NCBI GenBank assembly: GCA_947623455.1
Contig: OX392532.1
Coordinates: 26,510,792-26,574,791, forward strand
Reading direction: 5' to 3'
Length of the DNA: 64,000 nt
DNA from: Mimachlamys varia
Taxonomy: Eukaryota; Mollusca; Bivalvia; Pectinida; Pectinidae
A model generated the notes under the pieces. The model worked only from the letters and a program-made list of their open reading frames with translations, made no database searches and was not told where the DNA came from. A program made the translations under genes and the position numbers. Shown here piece after piece: positions 56,901-64,000 of this stretch. The first letter of the stretch is position 1. Each line of letters starts with the position of its first letter.

Positions 56901-59900
56901 ACGACTCCACTGACTTATATACCATATCTTAAAATCTGCATCTGAATTGACATTGTTTGAAAAATAATAGTATGTTGGGGTAATAATACTATTAAAGTGT
57001 CTTGCCCCTGGGCCTAATAATAGCACATACTGGATTTCCTAGAGCTTAGATTTAGCTCAATTCTGTGCCTGCAGGTGTTTTCTTTTAGGCTTAACTATTT
57101 CAACTGCAAATGCGAATGTACCCAACTTTCCAGGGAAAAACTAAATGTAATGAGAGATTGCCAAAATGCAGTGTTAATTACTGAATTTTATTTATTGTGT
57201 AGATCCTGGGGAGCAGTCAGTTCCACAGGGACTTTGTCATTGACCCGTTGGGCTGGCCGCTGGTGGGTGATAACCCCTCCCTCACAGAAAGCTGGGAGGC
57301 ACCCAAGTATCCTTGCTGATTTCACAATACAGTGGACTCCACTTAATATCACTCCTGTTAATATCACATTCCTCTTTATATCATGTTTTTCCCAAGCACC
57401 ATTTTTCTCTCTATATAATCTATGTAATTTTATTTGGTTAATATCATGTAATTTGAGGTGAATTCCTCTTAATATCATGTTTTTTTAACCAATCACATAA
57501 AATATCCAGAAAATGATGTCATTTCCATTGATTTCAGATACAACTTGTACAAAATGTTGTATAGAAAATAATAAACAACCCAAAAATGATTTTTAGTTGA
57601 AATAATGTCAGCTATATACTGAAAAATCTTCATATATACGTTGAATATCCAACTTTTAGTTATGGAGATTGGAAATGCACTAGATTTAGTGGAAAAACAT
57701 GTTTCTCTTAATATCATATTCCTGTTAATATCATGTTTTTTTCTGACAAATGCAACATGATATAAAGAGGAGTGCACTGTAGTAACATACTGTGTATTGT
57801 TCGTTATTTCTTTTGAAACTGATGGTCACTTCAGTCATGAGAGTAAAGTTCCTGTACATACCTTTATCTAAATAAGTGTTTTGGTTGGTAACACAAAAAA
57901 AAAAAAAAAGAAAGAAAAAATGAAGTTGAAGGTCAAATTAAAAAAAAAAATAATTCATAATCATCCATGTAACAACATTGCAAAATTCCAAAAAGCATAA
58001 TTTAGAAGTATAAAGACATTCAATTTTATAATTTTCTATGGAGAGCAACTTAACTTCCTCACTGCATGTCTTTTCCTCGGATAAGTGTTAAGGCCCATTG
58101 GTCTCTTGTATAAGTATGTTGGACTTAATGATTAGACATTCAACAGATTTATATGAAGTTTCCTATACTATCAGATATGAACAAGTGTACACAGATCCAC
58201 TCCCATTACCTGAGGAGGAGTCGGATAGTGGTCCCAGTAAACCACAGAGGTACGTATACTATACACTAACCATAGATTGGGACATTTCTTTCACAAGTTA
58301 AAAATGTGTTTTTAAGTTCAGGGATCACTTTGGGGCGAGATGTGGGGATTTTTACCAATATTTTTCCTGAAAATCTCATTGAAAATTCAAAATTGTATTA
58401 CTTTATATAGAAAAATCTCATAGATATTTTGCTGATCCCATAAAATCCCTCAAATTCTCCCATAGGTTTTAAGAGTCAGATATATCCCTGAAGTTGCATA
58501 CAAACATTGATTCCATAATTTTCAAACAAATCCAATTACTTTTTATTCAAGTGATCATGGCTTATAAAATGTATGTAGCATATAGCAATGCAGAAAATAT
58601 TAGTTCTGGAAAACGAATTTAAATCCAAATTTTTAAGGCTTATTTCATTTCTCAAAAGAAGAATATTATTTTTCAGACAAAAGCCTAAGTGTTTCAATTG
58701 CTGTGGTGAACATATGATAGCAGACTGTCCAGATCCGAAAGACTTCACACGCATCAGGAAAAACAGAGATAAATTCCGCCAAGAAAGTGGATCACAAAAA
58801 CCAGCGTAAGTTGAATATAAGAGTTTATATAAATGTCAGTTTTAATTCTCCTGGTCCAAAGGTTTGGTGAGTTTATTCTATGGCACAGCAGCCGTCGTCT
58901 GTCATTCATAATCTCCCACAAAACACGTTTGCGGGGGATATGAAATTCGGCTATGTTGGTGTATACATTTGTCCATCGTCCTGAGGGGCTATTCCATGGA
59001 ACAACATTTCACGGTGGATAATGCCATGCTTTGCGGCTCCTTTTAAACTTTTTCATTTCTTTAAATTGTTACTAGTTCTGAAAACTACAGTAAATGTTGG
59101 CAAAATTTGATTTGGTGCGCCTAGATCACTTTATCATGTATTAAAAGAGAAGGGCGGGTCAAATAAAGGAAATTAACGATAATGATATGAATTCTCCATA
59201 CATCCCAGAGGGAGGGGGGGGGGGGGGCTTGGGTGTTGCTGAAATGCAATATTAATTTTCATTACAATGTTTTCCCGTTTTCCTTTCAAGTTTCATGTGT
59301 TGTGATTATAAAGGACCACAGTAATATTATATTTAGATCTTTTGATTCAATGCTTTATCAGCCACAGCTTTTTGTGATCTCTGACATGAATATTGTTTGC
59401 TGTATCTTTCAAAAACCTATTTCATGGTCTGGTTTCATGCATATATATATGAGTGAATTTTATAATTGTTATCATTATTGAAAGAAATCTTTTTGGTGCA
59501 GAAAACAAAATGAGATTGTTTATAAGCATAATTTATATGTAATAGGTCCAAGAGATACCACTTGGACAACTCATTCGAGCCAGAGAACAGCAGTTTTGTA
59601 CCTGGTGTTATAAGGTAAGTAACTGTGGCTTTTATAGGTGTACAATAAACAAGTTTATAATGAACGTGCTTGCAACAAATTTATAGTTATAATGAGCTAA
59701 TATTCTTGGTCACTAGAGATTTATTATATATTATAAACGTGCTTTGCTGTATATGGAAGTAAAAACATTTGTGGTGTTCTGCAGTGAAGAACAGTTCAGT
59801 TACATGTTCTGAGGCATTGAACAATTGGTTGAGGTGTTCTGAGGTAAGGGACAGTAAGGATCTGTTGAATTAAGCATTGTCAGTTTAGAAACACGTGTAT

Positions 59901-61789
59901 TTGGTATTCTGAAGTAAGAAATAGTTAGATGAACTCAAGGTTAAGGTTATTGGGGTAAAGATCAAGGTCAAATTTCACATTTCTCAACAACTGAGAATGA
60001 TTTTATGACATTATTAGGCGAACTTAGTCAGAATCATACAAGGTGTCAAGTGACCAATGCAATCAGAACAAAGGTCAAGGTCATTTTTGCATCTCTTAAC
60101 TGCGAAACTGTTTGAGACAGAAAAATATTGGGGCTCTCCTGATAGCTTTATCTACATTTTTTGTAGAATTTGGTTTTCTTTTAACTTTCTTAATGGCTGG
60201 TTTATCTTTCATAAATCGAATAATCTTGCTCAGTATATTCCTGTTTTGGTATTTTCTACATTAGACCCTGTGCATGGGTAGTTGTTGAAAACGTCCGTGG
60301 CACTCTCTATGTTCAGCTGGGTTCTGTGCGGTAACTAAGCACATGATGTTATCACATTTGTAAGGTAAATTGTACTGACTTGTTACAGTGAAGAACTGAT
60401 GGATGCTCTCGGGATCACCTCCCGCTACCTTCCCTCTTATATCTACAAGATGAGGGTCCTGGGATACCCGCCAGGCTGGCTAGAGGAGGCCAAAGTACAG
60501 GGCTCTGGACTGGTGATGTTTGACGGTGAAGGAAATGGTTTGTACTGTGTATATTAGTCTTTTCACTTTCATTGCTTTGAAGCTCAAACTTTTGAAGTTG
60601 AACTTTGAAATTTTATCATGAGAATGATATACTGTAATACTGGAAAAAATTGCCCTCTTTTTATTTTCCCCCTTTTTGCCAAACAGTTGATGGAGTTGTT
60701 TTTCTAAATATAGGCTTGCATCTCATATTACATGTGCAGTGAGGATCCAAGTTTGAGAGGGCAATTTCAAGACCGGGCAAATTCAAATCTTTTCATTAGA
60801 GGGCAAAATAAAGACACAGCAAAAACTTCGCGTTTTACAGTAATCAATTTCATTGTCCCTATAACTATATATTGATGTGAGTTTTTCTAGAAACAATTAC
60901 GTTGGGGTGTCCGTAATACAAATATTAGAATTTCTTAATAGACCCATCCACTCTTGATCATTTAAACCTGGAATATACCAGAATGTGGCATTTTTCAAAT
61001 AAATTCAATCAAAATTATACGAGGCTAATCCTTCTAAAATATTCATTTGTCAGGAGTCTCCAATTTTATAGGTTTAACCGATAATTAGGAATCTACATTT
61101 TACATCTCTGGGTGTATATTTGTATCCATGCAGAGGTCAAATTTTTTTAATGTTTTTTTTTTATTTGAAATCATTTTTAGACAAAAGACAACTGACAATT
61201 TTACCAAAATGGACAGAGGTAGACTTGTCATAGATATATATAAATGAAAGTATTTTTCTTACAATGTTGCACTTAACCCAGACATTATGTTATTTTATAC
61301 CTACACACAGGTTATTTTATAATGAATGATATTTCTGTGGATTTTTTTTATGAGGTATACGTAGATCCAGTTAAATTCATATTATATATATTCCTCCCTG
61401 AAGAGGTAGATATAACACAGATCTATATAATTATATAGCACAGGTCATTTTTCGTACAATATAAGGGTGCAGTGTAAATAATATGGAACATAGAAGAGAA
61501 TCTTTGAAAATCCTTTAGTAAGCATTTTTCTCAAGCGATATACCAGGTAATAAATGAAATAGAACACTTGTGTTCTTGTAATATTGAATGTATAAATTTG
61601 TTTAGAAATTATCGCTAAAGACTTGTTTCATATGAAATCAATAAGCTCATTAAATTAATTCAATATAATATGAACACTTGTGTTAGATCTTCTGTATACA
61701 ATTTTTATGTGTTTCTATCTGTACAGAGGTGGATGTAACTGGTGAGAGTATGGAAGACGGCGAGGTCAGCGACACGGTGCCCAACAAAG
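50600..61789 (+). CDS. ZCCHC8: ZCCHC8, zinc knuckle protein of the NEXT complex (3' end beyond window)
   Basis: Scaffold of the nuclear exosome targeting complex, with MTR4 and RBM7, which directs nuclear RNAs to decay. Exons: 50600 to about 50902/50924; about 52253-52301; 53136-53198; 54223-54316; 55430-55510; 57203-57306; 58175-58249; 58677-58805; 59546-59614; 60389-60537; 61727-61789. From exon 3 onward phases join exactly. Evidence in order: MAEDMFGDSSLFDEF start; CQIIYQNNNFSRKYRTAIEQ (family 'ILQILFMNNAISKQY'); DPLGWPLVGDNP and ESWEAPKYEQV; CCHC knuckle CFNCCGEHMIADC; PSP domain with PGVISEELMDALGITSRYLP and MRVLGYPPGWLEEA. Exon 2 requires an acceptor at or after 52251 because the needed frame has a TAA at 52246. 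Exon 1 is much more acidic than in vertebrates. No in-window exon follows 61789. Confidence 0.93.
51139..51314 (+). mobile_element. Short TIR element 'GTCAGGG' (copy 2 of 3)
   Basis: It lies in ZCCHC8 intron 1: GCAGGGACAATTCTGACTCT to CCCAAAGTGATTCCTGT. Ends are slightly decayed; TATA-like bases flank both sides. It is about 85% alike by eye to the copy at 5833. Confidence 0.7.
52790..52925. repeat. Degenerate 'ACTCGAA' repeats in ZCCHC8 introns
   Basis: Phrases of the type AACTCG, GAATTC and CAAACTC near 52800-52920 are repeated near 51370-51535 and, in weaker form, near 10345-10455. The consensus style (CAGTCAAACCTCGTTAACTCGA) is that of TIRs of dispersed non-autonomous DNA elements. The boundaries are only approximate. 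Confidence 0.4.
53291..53449. mobile_element. Hairpin MITE in ZCCHC8 intron 3
   Basis: The ends are TTAAGGATTAACTTTAA and TTCAAGTTAATCCTTA. Arms include ATGTTATGCGGGTATAACAC then AAAAAACCTGAGTGTACTCT on the left, and AGAGTACACTCAGGTCTTTT then GTGTTATAACCCCATAACAT on the right. The loop is about 35 nt. A transcript across it would form a hairpin with about 65-bp arms. Confidence 0.88.
53465..53760 (+). repeat. Two diverged copies of an about 155-bp repeat
   Basis: TGGCGACCATCTTAGATATC (53482) and AGACAGCCATCTTAGATTTTG (53643) begin similar stretches that end in comparable phrases (TTGACCTTGGTGCCTTAACTT and TTCCTCTTGGTCCTTATATTT). Similar phrases occur at the start of the window. Non-coding. 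Confidence 0.55.
55869..56010. mobile_element. Hairpin MITE in ZCCHC8 intron 5
   Basis: The left arm has CTACCTTGATTTTGTTACAG, AGAAATCTCCAACTCTTAAG and GATTGTCTAACCCTCGG. The right arm has CCTAGGGTTAGACAACCAAG, CCCTTGGGTTGGAGATTTCT and TTGTCACACCCTCAAGGTAG. Arms are about 65 nt with a very short loop. Another inverted pair (CTTTTCTCCCATCATT near 55627 and AATGATGGGAGAAAA near 55841) lies just upstream. Confidence 0.88.
56423..56646 (+). mobile_element. tRNA-headed SINE in ZCCHC8 intron 5
   Basis: Same family as 14448-14664: GGTGTTCCGACATCCTACCA, GGTTGCGAGTTCAAATCCC, TTTCTCCGGGTACTCCGG, CTTAAATGACCCTGGCTG and the tail AAATTAAACCAAACC. It lies in the sense orientation of ZCCHC8. Confidence 0.87.
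57203..57306 (+). CDS. ZCCHC8: ZCCHC8 exon 6
   Basis: It encodes ILGSSQFHRDFVIDPLGWPL then VGDNPSLTESWEAPK, matching the family segment with a G-Q/W-P-L turn and 'EGWEIPKY'. It ends in phase 2 at AA|GTATCC; the frame meets TGA 13 nt into the intron, so splicing is required. The codon completes as AAA TAT (K-Y) in the next exon. Confidence 0.92.
57328..57781 (+). mobile_element. TIR element 'TACAGTGGACTCC' (copy 3 of 3), in ZCCHC8 intron 6
   Basis: The ends read TACAGTGGACTCCACTTAAT and AAAGAGGAGTGCACTGTA, 454 bp. It begins 21 nt downstream of the exon 57203-57306 donor AA|GTATCC. Its sequence is close to the copy at 41498 (shared TATGGAGATTGGAAATGCAC). Confidence 0.88.
58316..58492 (-). mobile_element. 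Short TIR element 'GTCAGGG' (copy 3 of 3), inverted
   Basis: On the plus strand it reads TTCAGGGATCACTTTGGGGC through CATAGGTTTTAAGAGTCAGA to ATCCCTGAAG, the reverse complement of the copies at 5833 and 51139. It lies in ZCCHC8 intron 7. Confidence 0.75.
58677..58805 (+). CDS. ZCCHC8: ZCCHC8 exon 8: CCHC zinc knuckle
   Basis: It encodes KPKCFNCCGEHMIADCPDPK, a C-x2-C-x4-H-x4-C knuckle (C, C, H and C all present) followed by basic RIRKNRDKFRQ. In the family this knuckle precedes the PSP domain, as here. Confidence 0.94.
60389..60537 (+). CDS. ZCCHC8: ZCCHC8 exon 10: PSP domain
   Basis: It encodes EELMDALGITSRYLPSYIYK then MRVLGYPPGWLEEAKVQGSG, the proline-rich PSP core with LGYPPGWL. The PSP domain starts in exon 9 (59546-59614: YHLDNSFEPENSSFVPGVIS). 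The donor GGAAATG|GTTTGT is non-consensus after +2. Confidence 0.94.
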
Positions 61790-64000
61790 GTCAGAAGTTT
61801 TCTAGTGTGTTCATTGGACAGTTTCTGCATTAAATAAGAACCCATTCTGTGAAATATATTATATATAGAATAAGAAGAAAACAGAAACTTTAAAATTTTG
61901 AAAAACTATGATTTTTCATAAATGTTTCACTGTTTGTTATTGCTGAAGGGCTTTATCACCCCTTTTTTTAGATCGGGTAAATGGACCCATTCCAAATGAA
62001 AAAAATGTGTGATTTTCCCAATTTTCCTCTTAACAATTCCCAATTCAGATTATTAAAAAACAAATTGTGCATAATGAAATATTTTTTCCGAGTTGTAAAT
62101 GTATATTGAGTTCTTGCAGTGCTTTGAATAGTAATTAAAAAAAAAAAGTAATGTATTTAGTTGTAATAATATCCCAAGATAGCCATTACGTCGATCAGTT
62201 TTTCCCAATTTTATCTCAGGGTTCGATTCCCAAAACCCCCTGATAAAGCCCTGTGCTGTCGTTTTCTTTCTTGGAACTTATCTTAAGTGTAAATATTATA
62301 ACTGTTACAACAAACTTGTTACTTAGTCTTGATTGTTACCTTGTAATGCCTAAATTTACATCTGAAAAAGAGATCATCTCTTAATAAAAAGATTTATGTC
62401 CTGTTTTTCAAACACAAAAAAAAATGAGGAATAACATCACTATTTTAAAGGGGCATCCCGCGAAAGTTAGCTTTTTTTCATATTTTTTTTCAAAATATTA
62501 CATACACATATCGAGTGGGTATTCTTATGGACTACGACGATCGGATTTTGCTGATATGTATTCATAAAATAAATAATTTCAAAATAACCAGTGGAATTCC
62601 AAACGGTCTAGCCAGACGCCCGGCTTGGGATTTCCACCTACCAACGCATGCGCAGCGAGCGTCGTTTCCATTGTAAACACTCTATCTGGTATTACCGTTA
62701 CATCGCGATAAGGCTTAACTACTAAGCGAAAAGTTGCCGAACGGTCAAAATATAACGCAAGACTGCGTTACGGAATCATATTGAGAGATGGGAAGTATTC
62801 AAAGGAGAAACTACCTGCTCTATTGTGTGTAAGTTACATATTTCTTCTGCGTAACGGTAACATGCACAAATAAAGCTTTGATTTGGTTTTGGGGCTACCC
62901 AAGGGGAAACTGTCTCAGTCTTCTGTAGCATAAATGCGTGTGTAATTTTAAACTTAAGAGTGTGTTTTATAATATTCCCTCTATAATACTTCATGTTCCA
63001 GTGAAACAGTATGATTTAATGTTATTGCTGGATAGAAAGACCTTTTCAAATACAATATATACCGTAACAGAAAAAGTCGTTTGATTACGTTGTAAAACGG
63101 GACGTGCAACCGAGGTACGTACGGCTTCAATTTGGACAAAAGGTATAAAAAATATGTTTTTCACGCGTAAAAAAAGGTGATATTCATACTTAATCTATAA
63201 ACTAGTGAAGGTACAAATATCGTTGGGTTGCGACCCCGGTGTTGAATTTGATCTGAAAATATATACATAACAAGAGAAAAAAAACAACAAAGTTATACAA
63301 CATATACAAATGATATATGTATATTGCATTCCTGCACGCTTTTTTTAAAAGGTCAACGTCTCTTTACAAGAGGACAAAAAAAATTGAGTGTATGGACTAA
63401 TATTCGCATTCCGTGATACGTGTTAACGTGTGAAGACGCTGAAAGTTGGATAGATTTTAAATGAATATTAATGTACATGGTATATATATAGATAGTTTGA
63501 AAAAAAAATCCTCAAAATATTGATTTGTAAAAAAAATCGCAAAATTTGAAAAAAAAATCCTCAAAATATTGATTTGTAAAAAAAATCGCAAACATTTCAT
63601 GTCATTTTATTTTCGTACTTTCCAATGCATGCTACATACATTTTATGAAATCACCTGAAAAGTTGGGTTCGTGAATATTATTTTTTACATAAATTAAGGT
63701 TTGTAACATGGCTGTATTCCGTTCCCATGTGTACCGGTCTCGCTCAGGTATATATATATTATATACATAAATCCTGGTGCCGATAAATGATGCCGATGTG
63801 CCGACAAATATTTCTTTATTTGAATATCTGTAAGTGTGCAATTAATGTCTGATTATTAATATGAATGTGATTCAATAACTTTCTGTTTCATCAGCCGTAT
63901 ACATTACGCGTCCCCTCTCGTATGGCCTCCCCCATCAAACATGTCAAGCGACTTGCAACAAGCTTGTCTCGTTGCGTCATCACCGCTATTTTTATCGGGG
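61790..64000. other. ZCCHC8 intron sequence to the window edge
   Basis: No further exon was recognised. A GC-richer patch lies at 62445-62780 (GGGGCATCCCGCGAAAG, CATGCGCAGCGAGCGTCG) and looks transposon-like, but no second copy is in the window. A 49-bp direct duplication lies at 63496-63593. Confidence 0.5.
63496..63593 (+). repeat. 49-bp tandem duplication
   Basis: Two near-identical units containing AATCCTCAAAATATTGATTT then GTAAAAAAAATCGCAAA follow each other with period 49. Confidence 0.9.

Overview
The window is animal nuclear DNA, AT-rich and dense in repeats, with widely spaced small exons, GT-AG introns and poly(A) signals. The gene content and the style of the interspersed repeats (tRNA-headed SINEs with a 'TCTCCGGGTACTCCGG' central domain, a CR1/Jockey-like LINE, many short TIR elements) point to a lophotrochozoan, most likely a bivalve mollusc. 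The species cannot be fixed from the sequence alone.

Layout. 1-3.1 kb: degenerate repeats and a 5'-truncated non-LTR retrotransposon on the minus strand. 3.36-3.53 kb: a probable first coding exon of an unidentified minus-strand gene, divergent from SFSWAP. 3.8-18.9 kb: complete SFSWAP (Suppressor-of-white-apricot splicing regulator), 16 coding exons on the plus strand, predicted 928 aa, all exon phases consistent. 19-23.9 kb: intergenic DNA with a SINE and a TIR element. 23.96-30.43 kb: a four-exon minus-strand gene of about 698 aa that I do not recognise. 31.3-41.5 kb: a 10.2 kb tandem array of a 68-bp monomer (array A1, about 150 copies) in which a marker variant recurs only at exact multiples of 68 bp. 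41.5-46.3 kb: a spacer of old degenerate repeats and SINEs. 46.3-50.3 kb: a second 68-bp array (A2, about 58 copies) of the same family in the opposite orientation. 50.6 kb to the right edge: ZCCHC8 (scaffold of the nuclear exosome targeting, NEXT, complex), plus strand, 11 exons visible, 3' end outside the window.

Two recognisable genes act in nuclear RNA metabolism: SFSWAP in alternative splicing and ZCCHC8 in exosome-mediated decay of nuclear RNA. The unusual part is the 20 kb between the unidentified minus-strand gene and ZCCHC8. Two inverted 68-bp satellites (75% identical by hand alignment of consensus monomers, 22/23 in a core box) lie between two outward-pointing promoters that share a roughly 42-bp GC-rich motif. 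This looks like an old inverted duplication whose halves later amplified separately. A TIR element caps the inner end of A1 and a truncated SINE caps the inner end of A2. Two of the three copies of that TIR element sit 10 and 21 nt downstream of annotated 5' splice sites.

Limits: exon 1/2 joints of ZCCHC8 and the exon 1 donor of the unidentified gene are unresolved; identities rest on reading and family knowledge, with no database search.
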